Counted from the stretch's first letter, positions 7,315-15,989 are shown. The stretch: DNA of 36,098 nucleotides from Candidatus Sulfopaludibacter sp. SbA3 (GCA_945865815.1 CAMBFR010000031.1:1-36098); one strand, 5' to 3'. The notes: generated from the letters alone by a model not told the origin. A program made the numbers and translations.

Positions 7315-8160
7315 ATGAGCAAATCGGCATTCGCCGAGAAACACCCGTGGACGCTCCCGTGGTGGAAAGCTGAAGGCGAAAATTTCTGGGTGTTGGTCTA
7401 CATCTTTACGATTCACATTCTGAGCCTCACAGGACTCGTGCTCTACACTCTGCCAGGTTGGCCTGTGTTTCTTTCTGCCATGTTCCTTGCCTGTCTGGGC
7501 GGACTGGGAACCACCGTTGGATATCACCGGGCGCTGGCGCATCGCGCCGTGAAACTGAATCCGGTCGTCGAACAGATTCTCATTCTGTTTGCCATCTTCA
7601 ATGGCTCCGGCGCGCCGAGCACCTGGATCGCGAACCATCGCAACCATCACGCAGCCGCAGATACGGTCGATGATGTCTCCAGCCCGCGTCATGGCGGATT
7701 CTGGTGGGCGCACCTTCGCTGGTTGTATCAGTGGGAACCGTCGAGCATGCAGAAGTGGTGCCCGGACATGATGCAGAGCAAATACACGTTCTGGGCGAAG
7801 ATCCAGATCCCGATCGTAGCGTTCTCATTGGTATTTGGTTACTTCATCTTCGGCTGGGCAGGCCTGTTGTGGCTCGGCCCGATGCGAATGCTGTACTGCC
7901 TGCACCTTCAGTGTTTCGTCAACAGCCTGCTCCATTTGAAGCCAGGCCTGCCGGAGGGCGTCGATTCCAGCCAGAACATCTGGTGGCTGGGTCCGCTGCA
8001 GGTGACGGCATGGGGCGAGAACTGGCACGGCAACCACCACGCATACCCGGCGTCCGCAAAATTCAGCCGTCATTGGTGGCAAATCGACATCGGGTGGTAT
8101 GTGATTCGAGGATTGAGTGCGGTCGGCCTGGCGTCGAACATCCGATTGCATCCGCGTTAG
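7315..8160 (+). CDS. membrane fatty-acid (acyl-CoA/acyl-lipid delta-9 type) desaturase
   Basis: This 281-residue integral membrane protein puts a double bond into fatty acyl chains with a diiron centre and O2. All three histidine boxes are present: HRALAH (71-76), HRNHH (108-112) and HGNHH (238-242, in 'GENWHGNHHAYP'). Hydrophobic helices lie around 25-65, 85-97 and 165-200. The length is typical of bacterial delta-9 enzymes. The start has a strong AAGGAGG site. The final TAG is also the first three bases of an inverted REP pair. Electron supply is not encoded in this gene; the divergent ferredoxin-like gene is a tempting but unproven partner. Confidence 0.9.
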   Translation: MSKSAFAEKHPWTLPWWKAEGENFWVLVYIFTIHILSLTGLVLYTLPGWPVFLSAMFLACLGGLGTTVGYHRALAHRAVKLNPVVEQILILFAIFNGSGAPSTWIANHRNHHAAADTVDDVSSPRHGGFWWAHLRWLYQWEPSSMQKWCPDMMQSKYTFWAKIQIPIVAFSLVFGYFIFGWAGLLWLGPMRMLYCLHLQCFVNSLLHLKPGLPEGVDSSQNIWWLGPLQVTAWGENWHGNHHAYPASAKFSRHWWQIDIGWYVIRGLSAVGLASNIRLHPR

Positions 8161-8239
8161 CCGCGGGCTTTACGCCCGCGTTCAAGTTCCGAAAGAATTC
8201 TTTCCTGGAGCTTGAACGCCGGCATAAAGCCGGCGGCTA
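8158..8239. repeat. inverted REP pair (BIME-like) between convergent genes
   Basis: Two 29-base elements, 8158-8186 and the reverse complement of 8211-8239, match at 26 of 29 positions. Each folds into a 7-bp GC-rich stem (8162-8168 with 8174-8180; 8217-8223 with 8229-8235). Two of the three differences are at paired stem positions and preserve pairing. The 24-base spacer holds the perfect palindrome GAAAGAATTCTTTC (8191-8204). The outer TAG of each element is the stop codon of the adjoining gene (desaturase; SpoIID protein). It may end transcription from both sides. Confidence 0.85.
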
Positions 8240-9439
8240 CGGAACGCCGATTGAAGTATTCGGATAGTAGTGAAGCAGAATCTCGCCGTACTTCTTACCC
8301 TGGCTCGCCATCACGGCTGCTCCAATCTGGCACAATCCCACGCCATGGCCCCATCCTGCGCCTCGCAGAATAAAGCGATCGGCTTCTCGATCCACGACGA
8401 ATGCCGAGCTATACAGATGGCTTTGCGAGAGCGCGCGGCGGATCTCGAGTTCCTTTCCTATAACGACGGAATCCTTTGCTCCCGAAATCTTCAGCCGGAC
8501 AATGCGGCCGGAATTCCCCCGCTCGAGTGGCTCAATATTTGAAATCGGACCAAGATCCAAACCGGTCTTCGACTTGATAATGCCGGCGAGTTCTCCAGGC
8601 GCGTATGCAACCTTCCAGCGATAAAAGTCCCTGGTCTCCTGGTCGAATCCCGGCAGGATCTGCGCCAGCAGCATCGAGTCATTCGTATTGCAGTAGGCAG
8701 GCGGCGAAGAACGGATCCAGGCTTGAGCGCCGGCCGAAGGCGGTCTACGGCCAGGCCCATCATAAAAGGATATGAGGTACGGAACCTCCCGATCGTCCCA
8801 GGCGGCACGGTAGTCTTCGGTAATGCCTCCACAGCATTTCGAAAATCGGGCATCGCAAATAAAACCCTTATAAAGGAGGAACTGGCCGGCAGTTGCTTCA
8901 ACGGCGCCCGAAACCGCGGCGGAAAACGCCTTCGTGATTCCCTGGTAGCGCTGGCAGTGATCATCGGCACAGACGTCGAAATCAAGATGCGCTTCACGGC
9001 CGTACCAGCGAATGATTTCCCGTCCCCCGCCCTCTGCTGAGGGCTCGCCGGCCTGCGGGGCAAGCAACCAGCTTCGTGAAATGACCGCGTGCGCCTTGAG
9101 CAACTCTGCCGGACAAGACGCGCTCATCTCGGACGAGATCACGCTCGTGACGTAATCCTCCAGATCCACATCGTTGATGATGGTCAGGCCTTCGCGTTGA
9201 ATGATCCGCATTCCGCCACGGAAAACCTGCCGTTCATTGCGTTCCCAATGAAAGCCGATGCCGATCGTGACGTTCTCAATGGCAAACGAACAGGCCGCGC
9301 CGGATGGCGTGAGCGCGATTTCGGTTGTGAAATGGTATCGGCCCGCGGGATACGTTTTTCCGGCGGCGTCGAAGAACGCGCCGCCGAGCTCGACATCGAA
9401 TGCCTCTGCCCGCTGTATCAGGCCAACCGCGATCTTCAT
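8237..9439 (-). CDS. SpoIID/LytB-domain protein
   Basis: This 400-residue protein carries the SpoIID/LytB domain. It shows 'DVDLEDYVTSVISSEM' (90-105, with Glu104 at the catalytic position of the 'GEM' motif) and 'PAELLKAHAVISRSW' (110-124). Near the C-terminus are 'GAGWGHGVGLCQIGA' and 'LHYYPNTSI'. SpoIID of Bacillus cleaves glycan strands stripped of peptide as a lytic transglycosylase. No signal peptide is visible, which is unusual for a wall enzyme, although an N-terminal ~60-residue extra region is present. The ATG at 9439 overlaps the DUF4922 stop as ATGA and was preferred to a start upstream at 9571. It is the last gene of the operon. Confidence 0.86.
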   Translation of the reverse strand: MKIAVGLIQRAEAFDVELGGAFFDAAGKTYPAGRYHFTTEIALTPSGAACSFAIENVTIGIGFHWERNERQVFRGGMRIIQREGLTIINDVDLEDYVTSVISSEMSASCPAELLKAHAVISRSWLLAPQAGEPSAEGGGREIIRWYGREAHLDFDVCADDHCQRYQGITKAFSAAVSGAVEATAGQFLLYKGFICDARFSKCCGGITEDYRAAWDDREVPYLISFYDGPGRRPPSAGAQAWIRSSPPAYCNTNDSMLLAQILPGFDQETRDFYRWKVAYAPGELAGIIKSKTGLDLGPISNIEPLERGNSGRIVRLKISGAKDSVVIGKELEIRRALSQSHLYSSAFVVDREADRFILRGAGWGHGVGLCQIGAAVMASQGKKYGEILLHYYPNTSIGVP

Positions 9440-10326
9440 TGCCGCTCCATGAAGCTCCGCACCTCGTCGAACTGCCGCTCGGGCAGGGTTACCTGCTCCA
9501 GGATTGAACGAATATTCGCCGCCGAGATTCGCTCGAAGTCCTTCTCCACCGGCACTACAAACACTCCACACAAATCGATTGCCGCGGGACTGACCGTGAA
9601 CTCACCCGTGTAGAACACCTGGGGCCGATGCTTGCCGCGCGGAAACAGATAAACGGTCCAGGCTTCTTTGTCGTAAAAAGCCGCAATGTTGATCAGCGGC
9701 TCCGGCATTACACCAGTCACCGTGGAGAGCGCCCTGAAACAAAGTAAAAGTTCATCCTCCAGCGCCTCGCGCGCGCCGTCCCGCAACACGATGACGCGCC
9801 GGCCATAGCCGGAAATCGCCGAACCCGCGAAACTCGAGGCATCCTTTTCGATCGGGAACAGTTGCCGCGAGCAAGCCTGAAAATGCAGATGGTCTGGAGC
9901 GGACGCTCCGCAAGCGGCTCCGTTGTAGATGACAAAGTAACCGGGCAAGGCGCGCGCAAGCTCCAGCATGGCGATGACACTTCCTTCTATCAACTGCGGG
10001 CGATGGTCCTTGTGGACAATCGTGAGATGCCGGTCGAGGATGGGAAACGGGTTGCAATACAGACTGAATCCGTAGTCGAAGGGAATGCCCTCTTCCTCGG
10101 GAGGAAGATTTTTCGTACACAGGAAGCATTGCCGCTTTTCGACAGATTCACGATCGACTGCCGCGGTGGTGCTGGCGATGCGATGCGGAATGTGACGAAG
10201 GAAAACGTCGTACCAGTCGATTCTCACCGTGCGGGTGCGGAGGCGCGACAAATTCTGAACGCCCGCCGCAAGCAGAGGCCATTTCTGAATTTGCCTCTCG
10301 AACAAGGCATCGATTGCGTCTGTCAC
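9436..10326 (-). CDS. DUF4922 (HIT/GalT-like) protein
   Basis: This 296-residue protein matches DUF4922: 'QKWPLLAAGVQNL' (14-26), 'CFLC' (67-70), 'YCNPFPILDRHLTIVHKDH' (90-108) and 'GASAPDHLHFQA' (140-151). The last segment resembles the histidine-triad motif of HIT and galactose-1-phosphate uridylyltransferase enzymes, with H146, H148 and Q150 placed like HxHxQ. Such enzymes transfer or release nucleotides on sugars, so a nucleotidyltransferase or NDP-sugar phosphorylase role is inferred. CFLC may add a structural zinc site. It is cytoplasmic. The GTG start overlaps the glycosyltransferase stop as GTGA, and its own stop overlaps the SpoIID start. Confidence 0.82.
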   Translation of the reverse strand: MTDAIDALFERQIQKWPLLAAGVQNLSRLRTRTVRIDWYDVFLRHIPHRIASTTAAVDRESVEKRQCFLCTKNLPPEEEGIPFDYGFSLYCNPFPILDRHLTIVHKDHRPQLIEGSVIAMLELARALPGYFVIYNGAACGASAPDHLHFQACSRQLFPIEKDASSFAGSAISGYGRRVIVLRDGAREALEDELLLCFRALSTVTGVMPEPLINIAAFYDKEAWTVYLFPRGKHRPQVFYTGEFTVSPAAIDLCGVFVVPVEKDFERISAANIRSILEQVTLPERQFDEVRSFMERQ

Positions 10327-11597
10327 GGTTTCATCCGCGCCTGAATCTCGTTCGTGCGCAGCCAGTCCTTATAGGCATCGTAACGGTTGGCCGTTTCGAG
10401 CGGCAGCGCGCTGTCCGTGTTGCCTTCCCAACGGCGGCAGAAGTACAGCGAGTCGTAGATGCGGCCGATCTCGTACTCGCGGCTGATCCTCAACGCCACC
10501 GCGTAGTCCTCGCCGTAACTGACATTGGGAAAACCGGTCTGCCGCAGTATCCCGGTATCGAAGGCTCGCGGCGCGCCCAGGCCGTTAATTCGGAGGGCAT
10601 TGTTTCTGCCGTTCTCGCGAGTCCATTCGCGATGGTCAATCAGCCCCGGCGGAATCTCCTGAAGCGCGAAATTCACCATCGTGTACGAACCGATAACCAT
10701 TGCGTAGGGCCCGCGCCGCAACTCGGCAACAATGCGGGCGAGAACGTCCTCGCCCGCATACAGATCGTCCGAATCGAGTTGGACCGCGTAACGGCCACAA
10801 TGCGCGGAATAGATTGCGTGGTTCCAGCAACCGCCAATTCCGAGATCCCGCCTTTCGGGAATGATCTGGACAAGCCGGGCGTCTTGAATTTGATCCAGAA
10901 TCTCCGCGGTCCTGTCCGTGGAATGATTGTTGATGACGACGACATTGAAATCGAAATCCGTTTTCTGCTTCAGCGCGCTGACTACAGCGTCGGATATCGT
11001 GCGTTCGCGGTTCCGAACCGGTATGACCACCGTGGCGAGCACGGGGAAAGCGCCTGCCGATTCCGTCACACCCGCGAATTGAGGTTCAAGAAATGCGCCG
11101 ATCCGCTTCAGGTGGGCCGTTGCCGCCTGTTCCATTTCGATCTGGTATTCGCGATTTCGTGGATCGACGTAATCGAATTGCTTTTGTCCGGTGGTCCGGG
11201 AATCGGCAACCGATGCGGCGTAAAGCGGCTCGGGTATCCGCACGATCGGCCGCTTCTCCGAAATGCGAAGCCGCAGATCATAGAGTCCGGCAAATTTCGA
11301 ATTCGGCTCCAGTCCGGCTTCGCGCGCGGCAACCGCCGGCACGGCGATCACCGGACCAAAATCAAAATTGTCCCGAATGCTTCCGAGTTGATAGTCGATC
11401 CTTGGATGCTCCACCGAATCGCTGTAAATGAGGCCTGCGCCGGAATCGCGCATGACCTGGGACATGCGATCGAACATCCGGCCGCCCGGCTCGATCGCCA
11501 CGCGAGGATCGGCCAGAAACAGGACCTCCGCCGTTGCGTTCGCAATAACATCGAGAAGGGCCGCGGAAGAGTGATTCGGCAGAACAGTGAGCTTCAA
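10323..11597 (-). CDS. glycosyltransferase with two GT-A-like parts
   Basis: The C-terminal half of this 424-residue protein is a complete family-2 (GT-A) domain: 'ATVVIPVRNRERTISDAV' (188-205), 'VVINNHSTDRT' (220-230) and the metal-binding 'DSDD' (275-278). The first ~180 residues look like the back half of another GT-A domain ('FLADPRVAIEPGGRM', 'DSGAGLIYSDS') without its nucleotide-binding start. No membrane helix is seen. The enzyme would move a sugar from an NDP-sugar; the acceptor is unknown. The TTG at 11597 overlaps the DUF1460 stop as TTGA. The frame stays open upstream to 11747, but that part runs within the DUF1460 gene and lacks family sequence. Confidence 0.82.
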   Translation of the reverse strand: MKLTVLPNHSSAALLDVIANATAEVLFLADPRVAIEPGGRMFDRMSQVMRDSGAGLIYSDSVEHPRIDYQLGSIRDNFDFGPVIAVPAVAAREAGLEPNSKFAGLYDLRLRISEKRPIVRIPEPLYAASVADSRTTGQKQFDYVDPRNREYQIEMEQAATAHLKRIGAFLEPQFAGVTESAGAFPVLATVVIPVRNRERTISDAVVSALKQKTDFDFNVVVINNHSTDRTAEILDQIQDARLVQIIPERRDLGIGGCWNHAIYSAHCGRYAVQLDSDDLYAGEDVLARIVAELRRGPYAMVIGSYTMVNFALQEIPPGLIDHREWTRENGRNNALRINGLGAPRAFDTGILRQTGFPNVSYGEDYAVALRISREYEIGRIYDSLYFCRRWEGNTDSALPLETANRYDAYKDWLRTNEIQARMKP

Positions 11598-12313
11598 CTG
11601 CGCAGCTCCACGGGCCGGACGACAATCACTCCGGCCATACGGTTCTTCTTCAGGAATTCGGACAACTCCTGCTCGACAACGGCGCCCTGGCTGCGAGACG
11701 CATGGCGAACGAGCAAACGGCCGGAATTCCAGACAAGAATCCCGCAATGAAAAATGTCGAGATGCGGCCTGGTGGATGCGAAAAAGACGAGATCACCTGT
11801 TTTCAGCCGATTCGACAACCGCGGAAGATTGCGCTTGGGGATGCACGCAAATCGCGTGCGAAACGCCGGCAAACCCGGGACCATATCGAGCAGGCGGTTC
11901 TTTGAGATGTGCGGAACAGGCGCTGAGATCTTCCTCACCAGGCCGGCCTTAAGGTTATTTCGAATCCACACCGACATGTAGTGATTCCTGCGGTTCCATT
12001 GAATTCGCCCGCCTTCATAGCGAATCCTCCGCATGAGATCGACAAATTCGTCTGCTTTTGCAGCCTGTGAAAGCGCCAGGACCGTCTCGATGTAGGTGAC
12101 GCAATCGAATCCATCGAGTGAAACGGCGAATGCTTCCGGTGTTTGCGCCGAGCCAATGAGTAGATCTGCCGTGTAGGGACAGTTGAGGAACGTCCGGGAG
12201 ATCTGTTCCATTCGTGCGCCGGCGGATTCGATGGCCTTCGTTTCAGCCAATAACTGCTGAACGCGCCGCCGGCTCAGATCCAGAGGCTGCGCGTGCTTCA
12301 TCAGGGTTGTCAT
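11594..12313 (-). CDS. DUF1460 N-acetylmuramoyl-L-alanine amidase-like protein
   Basis: This protein of about 239 residues belongs to DUF1460, a papain-fold group related to NlpC/P60 peptidoglycan hydrolases. It shows 'SLDGFDCVTYIETVLAL' (65-81, nucleophile Cys71), then 'TGDLVFFASTRPHLDIFHCGIL' with its His, and 'LLVRHASRSQG'. These match the Cys-His core of the family, whose predicted job is to cut stem peptide from muramic acid. No signal peptide is visible with any start, which points to cytoplasmic wall recycling. The start is uncertain: ATGs lie at 12367, 12313 and 12301, none with a good ribosome site. It lies between the HExxH peptidase and the glycosyltransferase. Confidence 0.8.
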   Translation of the reverse strand: MTTLMKHAQPLDLSRRRVQQLLAETKAIESAGARMEQISRTFLNCPYTADLLIGSAQTPEAFAVSLDGFDCVTYIETVLALSQAAKADEFVDLMRRIRYEGGRIQWNRRNHYMSVWIRNNLKAGLVRKISAPVPHISKNRLLDMVPGLPAFRTRFACIPKRNLPRLSNRLKTGDLVFFASTRPHLDIFHCGILVWNSGRLLVRHASRSQGAVVEQELSEFLKKNRMAGVIVVRPVELRS

Positions 12314-12347
12314 TCTAGCATGTGACTTTTTCAGACGGGTGCCATCC

Positions 12348-13235
12348 TCAGTAGTCGAGCCATTCATCCGGGCTCCCGTCTTCCTCCTCGTCCCACTTTC
12401 TTCTCATCGCCGCGTCCTTTTGCCGGCGCCGGCGGATCGCGAGTAACGCGATGATTGTTACCACCGCCCAGACGGCGGCCGATGAGGTGATGATCGGCAC
12501 CCAGGTTGTCCAGATCCTCTGGCGCTGCCAGAACTGCGATTCCGCCTCCCCCGGTGTCTGGCCGGTAATGTCTGTGAATGCTCGAACGAACGGCGCGCCG
12601 CCGCGCATCCGTCCCAGTATCATGCCGGGCGCCGCCTCGCCATGCTGGTCGATCAGATCGCGAACAAGGGCTCCCGACAACGCATACGCGCGATCCTGGC
12701 TGGCCTGATCGCCGCTGAAAAGCCGTCCCAACTCGGCAAGACTTGAAGCAGGTCCAAGCACGAGCTGATACAGCAGCCGGGTCTGGTCCTCAAGGTTCCG
12801 GGTCCTCTCAGCCGCCATCGCAAGCCCCTCGTTAAACCAGCGAGGCACCTGCTCATCGCCGGCCGCGCGCCCGATCAGGACATGGGCGACCTCGTGACGC
12901 AGGACGTCGTCGAGCGAATTGTGAGGATAAGCGGGAGAACGCGACGGGAACATGACCACAACATCCGATCCGCCCCGGACAAAACCGGCAATCCAGGGCG
13001 CGACCTGGCGCGCCATGTCCGAACTTTCGGGAACCAGGTCAACGCGGATAAGCGGCCCCGCACTATCGAGGCCTGCAAGTTCAACAAGGCCCGCAAGGCG
13101 ATTCGGATTTGAAGATTCAAAGCGGGCACGCAGGAATTCCAGTTCCGGCGGCGCTTCGATGACTAGTTGAGGGGGCTCGGAGAATTGCCCGCTTGCGGCG
13201 GCCATGAAGAACGTCAGTATGAAAACTACTGGCAA
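12348..13235 (-). CDS. membrane-anchored zinc peptidase (peptidase MA-like, HExxH)
   Basis: This 295-residue protein has an N-terminal signal sequence (residues 2-16), the zinc motif 'RHEVAHVL' and, about twenty residues later, 'RWFNEGLAMAAE', the usual third-ligand helix of gluzincin 'peptidase MA' proteins. Near the C-terminus is one membrane helix ('SSAAVWAVVTIIALLAI'), followed by a basic stretch 'RRRRQK' and an acidic tail. The topology is therefore a periplasmic catalytic domain held by a C-terminal anchor. The TTG at 13235 has an AAAGGAAG site. It is the first gene of the leftward operon. The substrate is unknown. Confidence 0.82.
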   Translation of the reverse strand: MPVVFILTFFMAAASGQFSEPPQLVIEAPPELEFLRARFESSNPNRLAGLVELAGLDSAGPLIRVDLVPESSDMARQVAPWIAGFVRGGSDVVVMFPSRSPAYPHNSLDDVLRHEVAHVLIGRAAGDEQVPRWFNEGLAMAAERTRNLEDQTRLLYQLVLGPASSLAELGRLFSGDQASQDRAYALSGALVRDLIDQHGEAAPGMILGRMRGGAPFVRAFTDITGQTPGEAESQFWQRQRIWTTWVPIITSSAAVWAVVTIIALLAIRRRRQKDAAMRRKWDEEEDGSPDEWLDY

Positions 13236-13327
13236 ATTCTCTTCCTTTAAGAACGTGGTGGAACGTGAAAGGCTTTGTGTAATGTCCGGGCGCCCGCTGC
13301 CGATAAGTACCGAAGGGGTACTAGACC

Positions 13328-13513
13328 ATGAAAACGAATATCCTGGTATACATCGATTGGGACCGGGGCGTGTGGGCTATGGAGTACCGCAATAACGACG
13401 GCGAGATGATCATCGAGCCGACGCGATTTCCGGCCAGCATGTCGTCACTTGTGGTCTGCGACCTTCTGCAGGAAACATGGCCCAATTCCAGGCTGTTTGC
13501 GAAAGCAAGCTGA
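13328..13513 (+). CDS. small hypothetical protein
   Basis: This open frame encodes 61 residues with host-like codon use and a Trp/acidic-rich start ('YIDWDRGVWAMEYRNNDGEM'). I do not recognise a family. It is divergent from the HExxH peptidase gene and ends 47 bases before the DUF5916 start. The upstream AAGGGGT is a passable ribosome site. There is no signal peptide or membrane helix. It may be real, because the surrounding 325 bases contain nothing else, but it could be chance. Confidence 0.42.
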   Translation: MKTNILVYIDWDRGVWAMEYRNNDGEMIIEPTRFPASMSSLVVCDLLQETWPNSRLFAKAS

Positions 13514-13560
13514 GCCTGAAGAAGGCGTCGAACGGGGGAAAGCTTTACTGCTTTTCACCG

Positions 13561-15816
13561 ATGTTTGATAGCATGGCGCCCATCATGAACCTGGCGGCGC
13601 GAATCCTCGTTCTGTCCCTCGTGACGGGCGTTTCCGGCTATGCGCAGGGCCGGGGTTCCGTCGAAATCGACTACGAAGCGATTCGGCTCACAAAGATCGT
13701 TACCGCCGTTCGAATCGACGGCGGCATAACGCTGGATGGCCGTCTTGAAGAACCGGAGTGGAATCTCGCGATTCCGGCAACAGACTTCAGTCAACGGACG
13801 CCGCGCTCGGGCGAACCCGCCTCGGAACGGACCGAAGCCCGCTTCCTTTATGACAACGACAATATTTATGTCGGCCTGACGTGCTTCGATTCCGATCTCG
13901 CGCACATGATGGTGACGGAACTGAAGGAAGACTTCGACATCAGCCGCACCGACCTCATTCAACTTATCTTCGACAGCCTTCACGATGGCCGGTCCGGATT
14001 CAGCTTTTCAGTCAATCCGGCGGGCGGCAGGCGGGACTCGCAACTGTCGCAGAATGGCACTGTCAACAATGACTGGGACGGTGTCTGGGACGCGAAGACC
14101 AGCCAGAACGATCAGGGATGGTTCATCGAATACAGGATTCCTTTCAAGACCCTCAGGTTCACCAATGAGCAGTCTCAGAAATGGGGAGTCCAAGTCAGCC
14201 GCCGTCTGCTCCGAAACAACGAGGAAAGCAACTGGGCGCCCGTTCCGCTGCGCTTCGGAGCAACCAGGACTGCTCTTGCGGGAACTCTCCTCGGCCTCGA
14301 AGGTATTCGTCAGGGACGTAACCTGAAGGTGAAGCCTTACATCATCGCCCGCACAATCCAGACTCGAGTGGGGAACGGACTTCGAACGACACAGTCCCTG
14401 GGAGACATGGACTGGCAGTGCGCGCTCTGTCCGTACCAGACTGGCTTTGACCTGAAGTACAGCATCACGTCATCGATTACGCTCGACGGGACCTATCATA
14501 CGGACTTCGCCCAGGTCGAAGCGGACCAGCAGCAGGTGAACCTGACTCGCTTCAACCTCTTCTTTCCTGAAAAGCGCGATTTCTTCCTGGAGAATGTCGG
14601 CATCTTTACCTTTGGCGCGGGCGGGAACAACCAGGCGAACAGCAACCTGGTTCCGTTCTTCAGCAGACGCATTGGTCTCAGCTCCGCCGGAACTCCGATT
14701 CCCATTGTCGGCGGGTCCCGGGTTTCCGGCCAGGTCAGCGGTTTCGACTTCGGCGTCCTGGCCATGAAAACCGAGCGTCTCCTGGCCACGCCGTCCAACA
14801 ACTATCTGGTGGGACGGCTCAGGCGGAATCTCTATAGAAATTCCTGGGTCGGCGCCGTCGTCACAAGCCGCGATTCGACGGTGGCCAATGACTACAACCG
14901 CGTCTATGGCGCCGACGTTCACTTCCAGTTCTATGACCGGCTGGAGTTCGATTCATATCTCCTGAAGAGTGACACTTCGCGCTTCGCCAGCGGACTGGGC
15001 AAGGACCAGGCGCGCCGGTTTCAAACGGCCTGGCGCGACGATGAACTGAATATCTCGGCCGAGTACAACGATGTCCAGACGAATTTCAATCCCGAGGCCG
15101 GATTCGTTCGCCGCGCCAACATGTCGCAATACGCCGGTGATGTTTCGTGGAGACCCCGCCTTGAAAGCAGCGACGTGATTCGAAACCTGATTTTTAGCGG
15201 CAGCGCGGACTATTACAACAGCGGCACGACTGGAAAGGTCGAAACGCGAATCCAGGAAGCCACGCTCGGCGTCCAGTTCGAGAACAACGGTTCGGCCAAC
15301 TTCACCGTCAACCAGACGTTTGACCGGCTCGTGAGCCCCTTCCCAATTCGTTCCAACCTCTTTATACGGCAAGGCGATTACAAGTACCTGAGCTACATCG
15401 CCAGTGTTAACACCGGTCAGAGCCGCAAACTTGCGGGAAATGGCACTGTGACGTGGGGCGAATTCTGGAATGGCCACACCAGGGCCCTGAACGGCACTTT
15501 GATCTGGCGGCCCCACTACCATTTCAACGTGGACCTCAATTACAGCCGAAATAACGTGGAACTGCCGAGCGGGAACTTTACGACGAACCTGGTTGGATTG
15601 CGGTTTCTGTACGCGTTCACGTCACGCGCATTCTTTAATGCCTTCCTTCAATACAATGCGGATACGCGCCAGGTGAGTTCGAACATCAGGTTCAACATCA
15701 TCCACCATCCTCTCAGTGACCTCTATCTTGTCTACAACGACCGCCGTGACACAACTAATGGGCAGTTGATCGAGCGGGCCTTCATCATCAAGCTTACGAA
15801 CCTATTCAACTTCTGA
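13561..15816 (+). CDS. DUF5916 outer-membrane protein with CBM9-like N-terminal domain
   Basis: This ~751-residue protein has a signal peptide ('AARILVLSLVTGVSGYAQ'). A CBM9-like beta-sandwich follows ('GGITLDGRLEEPEWNLA', 'RFLYDNDNIYVGLTCFD'), then the long DUF5916 region rich in alternating aromatic strands, ending '...LTNLFNF'. A final Phe is typical of barrels inserted by the BAM complex. The ligand is unknown; the N-terminal domain suggests carbohydrate binding. ATGs at 13561, 13573 and 13585 are all possible and none has a good ribosome site; the frame also extends upstream to 13477, which would hide the signal peptide. The receptor-1 promoter begins 12 bases after the stop. Confidence 0.83.
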   Translation: MFDSMAPIMNLAARILVLSLVTGVSGYAQGRGSVEIDYEAIRLTKIVTAVRIDGGITLDGRLEEPEWNLAIPATDFSQRTPRSGEPASERTEARFLYDNDNIYVGLTCFDSDLAHMMVTELKEDFDISRTDLIQLIFDSLHDGRSGFSFSVNPAGGRRDSQLSQNGTVNNDWDGVWDAKTSQNDQGWFIEYRIPFKTLRFTNEQSQKWGVQVSRRLLRNNEESNWAPVPLRFGATRTALAGTLLGLEGIRQGRNLKVKPYIIARTIQTRVGNGLRTTQSLGDMDWQCALCPYQTGFDLKYSITSSITLDGTYHTDFAQVEADQQQVNLTRFNLFFPEKRDFFLENVGIFTFGAGGNNQANSNLVPFFSRRIGLSSAGTPIPIVGGSRVSGQVSGFDFGVLAMKTERLLATPSNNYLVGRLRRNLYRNSWVGAVVTSRDSTVANDYNRVYGADVHFQFYDRLEFDSYLLKSDTSRFASGLGKDQARRFQTAWRDDELNISAEYNDVQTNFNPEAGFVRRANMSQYAGDVSWRPRLESSDVIRNLIFSGSADYYNSGTTGKVETRIQEATLGVQFENNGSANFTVNQTFDRLVSPFPIRSNLFIRQGDYKYLSYIASVNTGQSRKLAGNGTVTWGEFWNGHTRALNGTLIWRPHYHFNVDLNYSRNNVELPSGNFTTNLVGLRFLYAFTSRAFFNAFLQYNADTRQVSSNIRFNIIHHPLSDLYLVYNDRRDTTNGQLIERAFIIKLTNLFNF

Positions 15817-15828
15817 GCCTCATTTCCT

Positions 15829-15857
15829 TTGACCATCGGACTCGATTGTTGAATAAT
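15829..15857 (+). promoter_or_regulatory. promoter of receptor gene 1
   Basis: TTGACC (15829-15834), 17 bases, AATAAT (15852-15857). Both boxes match sigma-70 consensus at 5/6 with ideal spacing, and the same boxes at the same spacing occur before the second receptor gene. The leader would be about 125 bases. Blocks conserved between the two leaders include CCCCAC/CCCTCAC with ATTTC and AACAAC just downstream, GAGTCTG, GATTG-GAAT and AAGGTGGAGGA. Confidence 0.75.
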
Positions 15858-15989
15858 TCCCCCACTATTTCGTAACAACCCCCTAACTATCCAGGCTGTC
15901 GTGGAGTCGACTCGCGTAAAGTAAAGAGTCTGGAAAGGTCTGATTGCGAATAGAACGGTTTGAAGGACTCAATTAAGGTGGAGGAACAA

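Noticed and set aside
5623-7373. Rightward open frames across the ferredoxin-like and Cys-rich genes
   Set aside because: The leftward frames have [4Fe-4S] motifs and a coupled overlap; the rightward ones have none.
10314-11750. 478-codon open frame opposite the glycosyltransferase gene
   Set aside because: An antisense frame of a GC-rich gene; the reverse strand carries clear GT2 motifs and coupled overlaps.
13477-13560. Upstream extension of the DUF5916 gene
   Set aside because: It would bury the signal peptide about 40 residues inside the protein and overlap the small gene.
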